A stretch of DNA of 64,000 nucleotides from Flavobacterium geliluteum (GCF_017948595.1 NZ_JAGFBV010000021.1:1-64000); one strand, 5' to 3'. Counted from the first letter of the stretch, positions 23,385 to 33,148 are shown. Translations and numbers: made by a program. The notes: generated from the sequence alone by a model not told the origin.

Positions 23385-26300
23385 ATGTTTAATAAATTTA
23401 TACAAAGACCTGTTCTGTCGATAGTAATATCGCTAATAATTGTCTTTTTAGGAGTTTTGTCGGTATTGAATTTGCCGATTACGCAGTTTCCCTCCATTTC
23501 TCCTCCAATGGTAAACATTACCGCAGATTATCCGGGTTCTAATGGGGAATTAATGATCAAATCGGTCGTTATTCCTTTAGAAAGAGCCCTAAATGGAGTT
23601 CCTGGCATGAAATACATGACCTCTGATGCAGGAAACGACGGTGAAGCGAGCATACAAGTTGTCTTTAACTTAGGTACAGATCCTAATCAGGCTGCCATTA
23701 ATGTTCAAAACCGTGTGGCTTCCGTAACCAACAAATTACCTCCTTTGGTAGTTCGAGAAGGTGTAAAGATCACTCGCGAAGTACCGAGTATGCTGATGTA
23801 TGTGAATCTTTATAGTACAGACAAAAACACCGATATGAAGTTTTTGTACAATTATGCAGATATCAACGTACTTTCAGAATTAAAAAGGGTAAACGGTGTG
23901 GGTTCTGGAGATATTTTAGGAACTCGTGAATATGCCATGCGTATCTGGCTAAAACCTGATCGTATGCTGGCTTACAAAATTTCTGCCGACGAAGTAATGG
24001 AAGCATTATCAAGTCAGAGTTTGGAAGCTTCGCCGGGTAAAACGGGCGAAAGTTCCGGAAAGCGTTCGCAGGCATTTGAATATGTTTTAAAATATTCAGG
24101 ACGTTTTACCACCAAAGAACAGTACGAAAACATTGTAGTACGATCTAACAGCAACGGTGAACTTTTACGTTTGAAAGATATCGCCAAAGTAGAGTTTGGC
24201 AGTTCGATGTATGATATTTATTCTAATTTAAATGGAAAGCCATCAGCAGCTATCGTACTAAAACAATCTTTTGGCAGTAATGCCAATCAGGTTATTGAAG
24301 ACGTAAAAGCCAAATTAGAAACCATAAAGAAAAAATTTCCAAAAGGAATGGAATATGAAATTTCGTATGATGTTTCTAAATTCCTTGATGCTTCTATCGA
24401 GAAAGTAATTCACACCCTTATCGAAGCTTTTATTTTGGTAGGTTTGGTAGTGTTCCTGTTCTTAGGAGACTGGCGTTCTACGGTCATTCCTGCTATTGCG
24501 GTGCCTGTTTCGTTGGTTGGTACTTTTATGTTTATGCAATTCTTTGATATTTCATTAAACCTGATTACTTTATTTGCGTTGGTTTTAGCAATTGGAGTTG
24601 TCGTCGATGATGCAATTGTTGTGATTGAAGCCGTACATGCCAAGATGGAGGAAGAGCATCTTTCGCCAATGAAGGCAACAAAAAAAGCCATGCACGAGAT
24701 CGCTGGTGCTATTATCGCTATTACCTTCCTCATGGCTGCGGTATTTATTCCGGTTGCGTTTATGTCAGGACCTGTAGGGGTTTTTTACAGACAGTTTTCG
24801 ATTACAATGGCAACCGCCATCATCCTTTCTGGTATTGTGGCATTGACCCTGACACCAGCACTTTGTGCGATGATGCTGAAAAATAATCATGGACTACCTA
24901 AAAAGAAAACACCTGTCAATAGGTTTATCGATGGTTTCAACAATAAATTTAACCTTGCTCAGGGCAAATATCAAAATGTATTAGGTAAAATTGTCAACAG
25001 AAGAGCGATTACGATTATTGCACTTCTTGGTTTTTGTGCCGGAACGTGGTTCATCAGTAGTACGGTTCCTTCCGGATTTATTCCAAATGAGGATCAGGGA
25101 ATGTTTTATGCTATTATTCAGACGCCGCCGGGTTCTTCGTTAGAAAGAACCAATGATATTGCAGAGAAATTGCAAAAAATCGCCGAAACGATTGACGGAG
25201 TAAAATCGGTTTCTTCGTTGGCAGGTTATGAAATTCTAACAGAGGGTACAGGATCGAATGCAGGTACATGTTTGATCAACCTTAAAGACTGGAACGACAG
25301 AAAGGAGTCTGTTCAGGAAATTATGACCGAATTGGAAGAAAAATCCAAAGACATTCCGGGAGCTAATATTGAGTTTTTCCAACCGCCGGCAGTACCAGGA
25401 TATGGTGCAGCAGGAGGGTTTGAACTTCGTCTGTTGGATAAAACAGGTTCTAGTGATTTCAAAAAATTAGAAGAAGTCAATAAAGAGTTTGTAGAAGAAT
25501 TGAATAAACGTCCTGAATTGTCAAACGTATTTAGCTTTTTTAGTGCCAGTTTTCCTCAGTATATGATGAAAGTCGATAATGATTTGGCACAGCAAAAAGG
25601 TGTTTCTATAGAAAATGCCATGAATACCTTGTCAACTCTTGTGGGAAGTAACTACGAGATTAGTTTTATTAAATACGGAATCAATTATAAAGTAATTGTT
25701 CAGGCAGCTCCGGAATATCGTGCACAACCAGATGATATTTTAAAATTATATGTAAAAAACAATCGGGACGAAATGGTGCCTTTTTCGGCCTTTATGCGAT
25801 TAGAAAAAGTATACGGACTTTCAGAAATTACCAGACACAACATGTATACTTCTACCGAAATTAGTGGTGGGCCTGCTGCAGGATACAGTTCTGGAACAGC
25901 GATTAAAGTGATTCAGGAAGTGGCGGCCAAAAAATTGCCTAGAGGATATGATATCGATTGGGCAGGTATTTCTGCCGATGAAGTTGCACAAGGCAATCAG
26001 GCCATTTGGGTATTCTTAATCTGTTTAGGATTTGTGTACTTGGTTTTGGCAGCGCAGTATGAGAGTTTTATTCTGCCATTGTCGGTAATTCTTTCGTTGC
26101 CGGCAGGTATTTTTGGAGCTTTCCTTTTGCTGAAATTAACCGGTTTGGAAAACAATATCTACGCACAGGTTGCCATGGTAATGCTTATAGGTTTACTGGG
26201 TAAAAACGCCGTGTTAATTGTAGAGTTTGCAATACAAAGGCATGCAGCAGGAAAATCAGTTCTTGAAGCGGCTATGGAAGGTTCAAAAGCAAGATTCCGA

Positions 26301-26552
26301 CCTATTTTGATGACTTCTTTTGCTTTTATAGCAGGTTTGCTACCGCTAGCTTTTGCAACTGGTCCGGGTAAAATTGGTAACAGAACAATTGGTACTGCTG
26401 CTGCTGGTGGTATGCTAATCGGAACCATTTGTGGTGTATTTGTGATTCCGGGATTGTATTACATTTTTGCAAGAATAGCCGAGAAACACAAGCTGGTTAA
26501 ACAGGAAGAAGAAAATCCATTAACAGAAGAAATTGACAACAATCATGTATAA
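23385..26552 (+). CDS. RND multidrug efflux pump (AcrB/HAE1 type)
   Basis: This 1055-residue inner-membrane proton/drug antiporter is the usual length for HAE1 pumps. It has the N-terminal FIQRPVLSIVISLIIVFLG, twelve expected membrane segments and two large periplasmic loops. The proton-relay pair is Asp408-Asp409 in TM4 (AIGVVVDDAIVVIEAVH), matching AcrB Asp407/408, with VLIVEFAIQRH later. Substrates are typically lipophilic drugs, bile salts or dyes. It overlaps the outer-membrane gene by 8 bases, so the two are translationally coupled. No regulator gene is adjacent. Confidence 0.96.
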   Translation: MFNKFIQRPVLSIVISLIIVFLGVLSVLNLPITQFPSISPPMVNITADYPGSNGELMIKSVVIPLERALNGVPGMKYMTSDAGNDGEASIQVVFNLGTDPNQAAINVQNRVASVTNKLPPLVVREGVKITREVPSMLMYVNLYSTDKNTDMKFLYNYADINVLSELKRVNGVGSGDILGTREYAMRIWLKPDRMLAYKISADEVMEALSSQSLEASPGKTGESSGKRSQAFEYVLKYSGRFTTKEQYENIVVRSNSNGELLRLKDIAKVEFGSSMYDIYSNLNGKPSAAIVLKQSFGSNANQVIEDVKAKLETIKKKFPKGMEYEISYDVSKFLDASIEKVIHTLIEAFILVGLVVFLFLGDWRSTVIPAIAVPVSLVGTFMFMQFFDISLNLITLFALVLAIGVVVDDAIVVIEAVHAKMEEEHLSPMKATKKAMHEIAGAIIAITFLMAAVFIPVAFMSGPVGVFYRQFSITMATAIILSGIVALTLTPALCAMMLKNNHGLPKKKTPVNRFIDGFNNKFNLAQGKYQNVLGKIVNRRAITIIALLGFCAGTWFISSTVPSGFIPNEDQGMFYAIIQTPPGSSLERTNDIAEKLQKIAETIDGVKSVSSLAGYEILTEGTGSNAGTCLINLKDWNDRKESVQEIMTELEEKSKDIPGANIEFFQPPAVPGYGAAGGFELRLLDKTGSSDFKKLEEVNKEFVEELNKRPELSNVFSFFSASFPQYMMKVDNDLAQQKGVSIENAMNTLSTLVGSNYEISFIKYGINYKVIVQAAPEYRAQPDDILKLYVKNNRDEMVPFSAFMRLEKVYGLSEITRHNMYTSTEISGGPAAGYSSGTAIKVIQEVAAKKLPRGYDIDWAGISADEVAQGNQAIWVFLICLGFVYLVLAAQYESFILPLSVILSLPAGIFGAFLLLKLTGLENNIYAQVAMVMLIGLLGKNAVLIVEFAIQRHAAGKSVLEAAMEGSKARFRPILMTSFAFIAGLLPLAFATGPGKIGNRTIGTAAAGGMLIGTICGVFVIPGLYYIFARIAEKHKLVKQEEENPLTEEIDNNHV

Positions 26553-27978
26553 AATAAAATCATACCGATATATACTTGCTGTAGGTGCATGTGCTGCGGT
26601 GGTAAGTTGCAAAGCTCCGGCAGTTAATACTAACGTTGCAAGCAAACCACTACCTGAAGCTTTTACCAGTAATAAAGACACGATCAATACGGCTTCTATT
26701 CCTTGGAAAACCTATTTTAAGGATCAAAATCTGATTGCGTTGATCGATTCGGCTCTTAAAAACAATCAAGAGCTTATGATTACGTTGCAGGAAATCGAAA
26801 TTGCAAAAAACGATATCCGTATCAGAAAAGGCGCTTTTTTACCAACAGTTGGTTTAAGAGCTGGTGCAGGAGTAGAAAAAGTAGGACGATATACCAGTCA
26901 AGGTGCTGGTGATGCTTCTACCGAAATTAAGCCGGGTAAAGAAATGCCGGATCCGCTGGGCGATTTTGTAATTGGCGCTTACGCGAATTGGGAAGTAGAT
27001 ATCTGGAAAAAACTACGCAATTCTAAAAAAGCAGCGGTAAGCAGGTATTTGGCTACTGTAGAAGGCAAGAATTTTGTAGTAACAAGCCTTATTGCAGAAA
27101 TTGCCAACTCGTATTACGAATTAATGGCGTTAGACAGTCAGTTGGAGATTGTAAAACAGAATATCGAGTTGCAGTCGAATGCATTAGAAATTGTAAAAGT
27201 GCAGAAAGAAGCCGCTCGTGCTACCGAATTGGCGGTTCAGAAATTTCAGGCCGAAGTATTGGCTTCAAAAAGCAAAGAGTTTGATATTTTGCAGCAGATA
27301 AAAGAAACCGAGAACAAAATTAACTTCTTGGTAGGGCAATATCCGCAGGAAATAAAGAGAGAGAAAAGTAATTTCCTCACTTTATTGCCATCGGCTGTCA
27401 ATTCGGGTATTCCGTCGCAATTATTGGCCAATCGTCCTGATATTAAGAAAGCCGAGATGGAGCTAACTGCTGCAAAACTAGATGTAAAAGTAGCGCGTGC
27501 CGAGTTTTATCCGTCTTTGAATATTTCGGCAGGAGTAGGGGTAAATGCGTTCAATCCATCGTATTTATTTACGCTTCCTGAGTCGCTTTTGTATTCTTTG
27601 GCCGGAGATTTAGTCGCGCCATTGATCAACAGAAATGCTATAAAAGCCGAGTTTAGCAGTGCCAATGCCAGACAGCTTCAGGCATTGTACAATTATGACA
27701 GAACGATCCTAAACGCATATTTAGAAGTGTCAACACAACTTTCTAAAATCAATAATTTAGAAAAAAGTTACGATCTAAAATCGCAACAAGTTGATGCCCT
27801 AAATAAATCGATAGATGTCTCTAATGATTTGTTCAAATCGGCTCGTGTAGATTATTTTGAGGTATTGATGACACAACGCGATGCCTTAGAATCGAAATTA
27901 GAGTTGATAGAAACCAAAAAACAGCAATTGAACGCCTCAGTAAATGTATATAGAGAACTGGGCGGTGGTTGGAAATAA
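26545..27978 (+). CDS. Outer-membrane efflux channel (TolC/OprM-like) lipoprotein
   Basis: This is the outer-membrane exit duct of the pump. The 477-residue protein starts at the ATG at 26545 (MYKIKSYRYILAV) and has a lipoprotein signal ending VVSC. Two repeated outer-membrane-factor domains follow; the second includes SQLLANRPDIKKAEMELTAA, the OprM-type repeat signature. The coiled-coil alpha barrel regions are visible as long helical stretches. It overlaps the pump gene by 8 bases, and a terminator follows at 28005. Confidence 0.93.
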   Translation: MYKIKSYRYILAVGACAAVVSCKAPAVNTNVASKPLPEAFTSNKDTINTASIPWKTYFKDQNLIALIDSALKNNQELMITLQEIEIAKNDIRIRKGAFLPTVGLRAGAGVEKVGRYTSQGAGDASTEIKPGKEMPDPLGDFVIGAYANWEVDIWKKLRNSKKAAVSRYLATVEGKNFVVTSLIAEIANSYYELMALDSQLEIVKQNIELQSNALEIVKVQKEAARATELAVQKFQAEVLASKSKEFDILQQIKETENKINFLVGQYPQEIKREKSNFLTLLPSAVNSGIPSQLLANRPDIKKAEMELTAAKLDVKVARAEFYPSLNISAGVGVNAFNPSYLFTLPESLLYSLAGDLVAPLINRNAIKAEFSSANARQLQALYNYDRTILNAYLEVSTQLSKINNLEKSYDLKSQQVDALNKSIDVSNDLFKSARVDYFEVLMTQRDALESKLELIETKKQQLNASVNVYRELGGGWK

Positions 27979-28004
27979 TTAGTTGGTTAGATTATTTGTA
28001 GATC

Positions 28005-28041
28005 AAAACCTTTCGAGAGCTATTCTCGGAAGGTTTTTTTT
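28005..28041 (+). terminator. Rho-independent terminator of the efflux operon
   Basis: AAAACCTTTCGAGA pairs with TCTCGGAAGGTTTT (one mismatch) and an 8-T run follows. Its 3' arm is the start of a 36-bp sequence that is repeated at 29012. Confidence 0.8.
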
Positions 28042-28060
28042 GTCGTGCTCCGTCGAAAAA
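28025..28060 (+). repeat. 36-bp direct repeat, copy 1
   Basis: A 36-bp sequence beginning CTCGGAAGG, then eight T, then GTCGTGCTCCG, recurs at 29012-29047 with one mismatch (T/C). The two copies bracket the 28425-28913 gene. Confidence 0.8.
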
Positions 28061-28061
28061 A

Positions 28062-28424
28062 AATGTTTTTCGCTTCTAAGACCGAGTGATGAAGTTATTA
28101 GCAGGATATTTTGTAGGTCGGAATTTTATCTGAAGGCAAATAACAACTATTGGTAAGTTTAATTAAATAACTAATTCTAATAATATTTCAAAACATATTG
28201 AACAGTAAACTTGGTAACTTAAAAATGTAGATTTCTAATATAAAAAATGTTTTATATTAGCTCAATAGAATTACTTCTTAGTTATAGTTAAAGTTTCGTC
28301 TGTCTTTGTTGCATATAAATGTATTTATTTTAATTATCAGGCAAAGTGGTATCAGTTTCTTTCAGCCTTAGAATTTGATTAGGGTAATAATTTTGTGTTT
28401 TTTTACTAATTTAATTAATTTATT
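28062..28424. other. Intergenic region with hairpin and probable promoter
   Basis: No gene is seen. A perfect hairpin TAATATAAAA/TTTTATATTA stands at about 28236-28259, and TAATTTTG at 28388-28395 fits the -7 consensus 30 bases before the next gene. Confidence 0.45.
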
Positions 28425-28913
28425 ATGAATAAAATAGTCTACTTTATTTTAATGATAGTTTCATTTTATAATAATCTTTATGCTCAAAATAATGAAGTGA
28501 AAGACGATTTTATTGATCGTCAGAATTGGTTTAAAAAGGCCATAAATGTTATTTATGAAGGGAATAATACTAAAGAGATTAAGATTACTTGTTATTTTAA
28601 AAATAATGAATTATATGTTACTTGCGAATATAATTTAGATCTTCATTCATCAGTTGCCTATGAGAATGACTTTGAAGGAAGATCAGTTGCTAGGGAAATG
28701 ATATTTAAAATGGCTAGTGTTTTAATAACTAATGACGGGGGCCTGTTAGAAAATTTTGAAAAAAATTATAGAACGAGATATATTAATTTTCTTTTTTCTT
28801 TTCTAACAAAAGATATTAAAAATATAGACTATAAATATTATGTGGAAGTAGCTGATTTATATAAAATATCTAATTACTACAATAAAAAAGATTTTTTTGA
28901 AATTTTAAAGTAA
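28425..28913 (+). CDS. Exported hypothetical protein
   Basis: A 162-residue protein with a signal peptide (MNKIVYFILMIVSFYNNLYAQ, cleavage near residue 21). The remainder is charged and rich in Asn, Lys and Tyr, with low apparent codon quality compared with neighbours: very A+T-rich. It lies between two copies of a 36-bp direct repeat and just before a 21-nt-periodic array, a setting that suggests acquisition or rearrangement. No family is recognised. Confidence 0.55.
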   Translation: MNKIVYFILMIVSFYNNLYAQNNEVKDDFIDRQNWFKKAINVIYEGNNTKEIKITCYFKNNELYVTCEYNLDLHSSVAYENDFEGRSVAREMIFKMASVLITNDGGLLENFEKNYRTRYINFLFSFLTKDIKNIDYKYYVEVADLYKISNYYNKKDFFEILK

Positions 28914-29011
28914 TAAAAAGAATTAAACGTATTAATTAATATTTTGTTTGGAATGCTATCAATAATTCGACTTGGATGAAAGAGAGTATCGAGCATACTA
29001 AAAATCGTTTA

Positions 29012-29047
29012 CTCGGAAGGTTTTTTTTGTCGTGCTCCGCCGAAAAA
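29012..29047 (+). repeat. 36-bp direct repeat, copy 2
   Basis: Same 36-bp sequence as 28025-28060, with one base difference. Here the upstream arm of the terminator hairpin is missing, so only half of the structure was copied. Confidence 0.8.
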
Positions 29048-29097
29048 TAAGTAAATATGGAATAGTTAGGAAAATTGAACCCGAAAAAAGGTATTTT

Positions 29098-29300
29098 GGG
29101 GTTCTAAGGCCCAGCGATGGGGTTCCGAACCCCAACGATGGGGTATTGCACCCCAAATTTGGGGTTCCAGACGTCAAATTTGGGGTTCCGAACCTCAAAA
29201 ATGGGGTTTGTAGGGGCCAAATTTGACGTCTCGAACCTCATCAATGGGGTTCGGAACCCCATCAGAGGAGTAAACAACCCCAACGGAGGAGTAAAAAATA
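29098..29300 (+). repeat. 21-nt-periodic palindromic repeat array, locus 1
   Basis: About nine to ten units of 21 nt, each starting GGGGTT and mostly ending CAACGAT or CAAATTT, fill this gap; the phase slips by one base near 29223. Unit 2 is GGGGTTCCGAACCCC plus AACGAT. The segment GACGTCAAATTTGGGG (29170-29185) is identical to one at the edge of locus 2 (44285-44300). The consensus equals the locus 2 unit read on the other strand. Open frames cross it on both strands only because the period is a multiple of three. Confidence 0.75.
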
Positions 29301-29514
29301 CTTATGGTTGATGATTTTACTTCAATAGACCATTAATAAGGTTATAAAAACTCATAACTAAATAAGTAACGTACAGAGTAGAGCGTTTTAGTGAAATTAT
29401 CATTTTAATTTGTATTTTCGAACAATAAAAAATATCAGGTTTTAAATTATTCAAAATAAAATTTAGAACACAATTGACACTAATTACAACAGACGACACC
29501 GTAACATTCCTACT

Positions 29515-30825
29515 ATGAACGACAATACAATTGACAGCTTAAAAGAAGCATTAAAACATTCGCCCGAAAATACACCGTTGAGGATGCTTTTGGCCGAGAC
29601 TTTGCTGGCGCTTAACAGGCTGGAAGAAGCAGAAACAGAATATCTTACGCTTTTAAGAAGTACCAACGATATTAAGGTAAAAGTGGGACTTGCGACAACA
29701 TTCTTTAAAAAAGGAAGCTACTCTGCCTGCAATGTGATTTTGGAGGAAGTGATCGAGAACGGAACTCAGGATTTGAGCACTTTTACGCTGTATGCGAAAG
29801 GACTTTTAAAAGAAAATTCGGTTGGAAAAGCCATCGAAACCTATAAAAAAGCATTGGCCATAGACCCCAAATATTTTGATGAAGAACTTGACAATCAGTT
29901 GCGATTGAGAGGAACTAATGAGGTGCAGGAAGCGGAAGATGAAGAGATAGACAGTAGATTTTTGGAGAAACCAACCGTTAATTTTTCAGATGTTGGTGGC
30001 ATGGAATCGGTGAAGAAAGAGATTGAGTTAAAAATCATAAAACCCCTGCAACATCCTGAACTTTATAAGGCTTACGGAAAGAAAATAGGTGGCGGGATAT
30101 TGTTATACGGCCCTCCCGGCTGCGGAAAAACGTATATTGCCAAAGCAACGGCGGGACAAGTAAACGCCAAGTTTATAAGTGTTGGTTTGAATGATATTCT
30201 GGACATGTGGATTGGCAGCAGCGAAAAAAATCTGCATGATATTTTTGAGCTCGCGAGACAAAATACGCCCTGTGTTTTATTTATTGATGAAATAGATGCT
30301 TTGGGAGCCAGCCGAAGCGACATGAAGCAATCCAGCGGGCGACATTTGATCAATCAGTTCTTGCAGGAACTGGACGGAATAGAGCATAACAATGAGGGAA
30401 TATTGGTACTTGGTGCGACCAACACACCGTGGAATCTCGATCCGGCTTTTAGACGCCCAGGTCGTTTTGACAGAATTGTTTTTGTACCGCCACCAGACGA
30501 AACTTCAAGAGAATCTATCTTGAGATTGAAACTAAAAAACAAACCGATCGAAACGATTGATTATAGCACTATTTCGAAAAAGATAGAAAACTATTCCGGA
30601 GCCGATATAGAAGCCATGATCGATATTGCGATTGAGCAAAAACTGGAATCGTCTTTTGAGGATGGTATTCCGAAACCTATTAGTACAAAAGATTTGCAAA
30701 ATGCCATCAAGAAGCACAAAGCAAGCACGCAAGAATGGTTTATGACAGCCAAAAACTTTGCGATGTTTGCCAATGATTCAGGATTGTATGATGATATTCT
30801 AACGTATTTAAAACTTAAAAAATAA
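29515..30825 (+). CDS. TPR-AAA+ ATPase
   Basis: This 436-residue protein joins an N-terminal tetratricopeptide-like helical region (about residues 1-130) to a single AAA+ ATPase domain. In the latter, FSDVGGMESVKKEIELKIIKPLQHPELY is the start of a Cdc48/spastin-type module. Walker A is GPPGCGKT (199-206), Walker B is CVLFIDEIDA (Asp258/Glu259), and the arginine-finger region is RRPGRFDR near 315-322. The small domain with IENYSGADIEAMIDIA follows. It is probably a hexameric protein-remodelling ATPase whose TPRs recruit a partner. The next gene starts one base after its stop codon and also has TPRs, so the two probably act together. Confidence 0.85.
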   Translation: MNDNTIDSLKEALKHSPENTPLRMLLAETLLALNRLEEAETEYLTLLRSTNDIKVKVGLATTFFKKGSYSACNVILEEVIENGTQDLSTFTLYAKGLLKENSVGKAIETYKKALAIDPKYFDEELDNQLRLRGTNEVQEAEDEEIDSRFLEKPTVNFSDVGGMESVKKEIELKIIKPLQHPELYKAYGKKIGGGILLYGPPGCGKTYIAKATAGQVNAKFISVGLNDILDMWIGSSEKNLHDIFELARQNTPCVLFIDEIDALGASRSDMKQSSGRHLINQFLQELDGIEHNNEGILVLGATNTPWNLDPAFRRPGRFDRIVFVPPPDETSRESILRLKLKNKPIETIDYSTISKKIENYSGADIEAMIDIAIEQKLESSFEDGIPKPISTKDLQNAIKKHKASTQEWFMTAKNFAMFANDSGLYDDILTYLKLKK

Positions 30826-30826
30826 T

Positions 30827-32083
30827 ATGACAGAAGATTATCAGTTATCAAAAGTTAGCATTTTAATTCAACAAAAAAAATATACAGAGGCCGAAAAAGT
30901 ATTGAAGGACTTACTTGCTGCAGATGCCAATAATATCTATTTATTGTCCCTGCTTGCCGAAGTTCATTTGCAGCAGGATCGCTTTGATGTCGCCAGAAGC
31001 CTTATTGACAATGCGATTGGGTTAGCGCCCGATGCTCCTCATCTTTTTTATATTAAGTCGAGAATTGCGATTCAGCAGGATGAGTACGATGAAGCAGAAA
31101 AATACATCATGCAGGCCATTGAGTTTGATCCGTACGATGCAGATTATTTTGCTTTTCTGGCCAATATAAAATTAGCGCGCAAACAATATGAAGTCGCTTT
31201 AGAATTTGCCGATAAAGCACTTGAAATAGACGCCGAAAACCTATTAGGGCTTAACACCCGAAGTACCGCTCTCTTAAAATTGAATAAAAGCGAGGAGTCT
31301 TTTGATACCATTGAAGGTGCTTTGAGAGAGGATCCCAATAATGCGTATACACATGCCAATTATGGCTGGGGTTTACTCGAGAAAGGTGAGAATAAAAAAG
31401 CATTAGAACACTTTAACGAAGCCTTAAAAAGCGATCCTAATTTTGCATACGCACAATCCGGAATGCTCGAAGCGATAAAAGCGACAAATCCTGTTTATAG
31501 AGTGTATTTAAAGTATTCTTTCTGGATGGGGAACTTAACCTCTAAATACCAATGGGGAGTAGTGATTGGTTTTTACCTCGGATTTAGGGCTTTGAGAACG
31601 TTGGCAGATCATAATGAGGCGTTGCGGCCCTATCTTAATCCTTTACTTATTCTTTTGGCATTGTTTGCGTATTCTACTTGGGTTATTTACCCGATTGGCA
31701 ATTTATTTTTACGTTTTAATAAATACGGGCAACTATTGCTTACCAAAAAACAAAGGCAGAGTTCTAATTTTGTTGCGGCAGGTCTGGGACTTTTTGCCGT
31801 AGGTTTGGCACTCTATTTTATTTTGCCGGATGAGCGGTTTTTATCGGTAGCGGTTTTTGGATGCGCCATGATGTTGCCTTGCAGCGTGATGTTTTCGCCC
31901 ACAAAATACAAATATTCGCTCTTGATATACAGCATTGTACTGGCAGTTGTTGGTCTTGCCGCCATTGGGCTCACTTTTGTAACAGGAGAGTTATTCAACA
32001 TTATGTCGATATCCTTTCTATTCGGGTTTATAGTTTTTCAATGGGTTGCCAACTTCATGATCATAAAACAGAGTAATTATTGA
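30827..32083 (+). CDS. TPR-repeat inner-membrane protein
   Basis: The 418-residue protein has about six tetratricopeptide repeats in residues 1-215 (for example DEYDEAEKYIMQAIEFDPYDADYFAFLANI and NAYTHANYGWGLLEKGENKKALEHFNEALKSDP). Several hydrophobic segments follow from about 245 to 415, so it is an integral membrane protein with a cytosolic TPR platform. It starts 1 base after the AAA+ gene stop codon, hence almost certainly co-translated. The pair may be a membrane-anchored remodelling complex; the substrate is unknown. Confidence 0.8.
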   Translation: MTEDYQLSKVSILIQQKKYTEAEKVLKDLLAADANNIYLLSLLAEVHLQQDRFDVARSLIDNAIGLAPDAPHLFYIKSRIAIQQDEYDEAEKYIMQAIEFDPYDADYFAFLANIKLARKQYEVALEFADKALEIDAENLLGLNTRSTALLKLNKSEESFDTIEGALREDPNNAYTHANYGWGLLEKGENKKALEHFNEALKSDPNFAYAQSGMLEAIKATNPVYRVYLKYSFWMGNLTSKYQWGVVIGFYLGFRALRTLADHNEALRPYLNPLLILLALFAYSTWVIYPIGNLFLRFNKYGQLLLTKKQRQSSNFVAAGLGLFAVGLALYFILPDERFLSVAVFGCAMMLPCSVMFSPTKYKYSLLIYSIVLAVVGLAAIGLTFVTGELFNIMSISFLFGFIVFQWVANFMIIKQSNY

Positions 32084-32121
32084 TTGAAAAATTAAGTAGT
32101 TTACAACTCATTATAGGTAAT

Positions 32122-32159
32122 AAAAAGCGCAGCAGAATTATTTTTCTCCTGCGCTTTTT
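32122..32159 (+). terminator. Rho-independent terminator
   Basis: AAAAAGCGCAG and CTGCGCTTTTT form an 11-bp perfect stem 38 bases after the TPR membrane-protein gene. Confidence 0.85.
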
Positions 32160-32278
32160 GGTTTGTTTATCACCAAAGAAATAGTTTACTAATCTTTCCG
32201 TTTTTCTCAGTGTAACGTAAAACTTGAAACATTAAACAAGTTTTTTTTATTTCTGTTTGAATTTCATAACTTTGTTTT

Positions 32279-33148
32279 ATGAATGATCAAACTGTTTCTC
32301 CGCTTTCAGACTTTAACGCAAGTGATTTAAAACTAAAAGGCTTTAAGGTTTATAAAATCAGTGATGATGTGAGTAAGATTCCGTCTTACAACCGCAGGGA
32401 TTTCTACAAAATTTGCATTAATACCAGTCAAAGCCTTATTCATTATGCCGATCGCGGCATTGAGGTAGATGGAACCATATTGTTTTTCGGGAATCCTCAT
32501 ATACCATATTCATGGGAAGCAATCTCCCCTTATGAGGGATATGCCTGTGTTTTTACAGAAGAGTTTCTTAAAGTAAATGACCGCTCTGAAAGTCTGCATC
32601 AATCGCCTTTGTTTAAGATAGGAGGAACGCCGATTTTTAATTTATCGCCTGATCAAAAGGTATTTATAGATACTTTGTTCGAAAAAATGATTGCAGAACA
32701 AGAAACAGATTATGTTTTTAAAGATGATTTGCTCCGCAATTATATCAACCTGATTCTTCACGAGTCGATGAAAATGCAGCCTTCGGAGAATTTTTTTAAA
32801 CATAAAAATGCTTCCGCCAGAATCACTTCTTTATTTTTAGAACTTTTAGAAAGACAATTTCCGATAGAAGCAAAAGACAGTCCGCTGATTTTAAAAACAC
32901 CACAGGATTATGCACAAAGCCTTGCTGTACATGTAAATCATCTCAATCGTTCGGTAAAAGAAATTACCGGAAAATCGACTACCGCTCATATTTCTGAGAG
33001 AATTATCGGCGAAGCAAAAGCCTTATTACAGCACACCAACTGGAGTATTGCTGATATTGGATATTCCTTGGGGTTCGAATATCCGAGCTATTTTAATAAT
33101 TACTTTAAAAGACTTACCGGAACGGTTCCGAAATCGTTGAGAATGTAA
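32279..33148 (+). CDS. AraC-family transcriptional regulator
   Basis: A 289-residue regulator with an N-terminal cupin-like sensing domain (about 1-160) and a C-terminal double helix-turn-helix (about 190-289). Landmarks are LAVHVNHLNRSVKEITGKSTTAHISERIIGEAKALL and SIADIGYSLGFEYPSYFNNYFKRLTG. It stands upstream of a small cupin gene in the same direction, which may be its target. The sequence TAACTTTG ends just before the ATG, so either transcription starts very near the start codon or that match is accidental. Confidence 0.92.
   Translation: MNDQTVSPLSDFNASDLKLKGFKVYKISDDVSKIPSYNRRDFYKICINTSQSLIHYADRGIEVDGTILFFGNPHIPYSWEAISPYEGYACVFTEEFLKVNDRSESLHQSPLFKIGGTPIFNLSPDQKVFIDTLFEKMIAEQETDYVFKDDLLRNYINLILHESMKMQPSENFFKHKNASARITSLFLELLERQFPIEAKDSPLILKTPQDYAQSLAVHVNHLNRSVKEITGKSTTAHISERIIGEAKALLQHTNWSIADIGYSLGFEYPSYFNNYFKRLTGTVPKSLRM

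Noticed and set aside
29032-29311. Two 64-codon overlapping open frames across locus 1
   Set aside because: They run through a repeat array with a one-base phase slip and have no family features.
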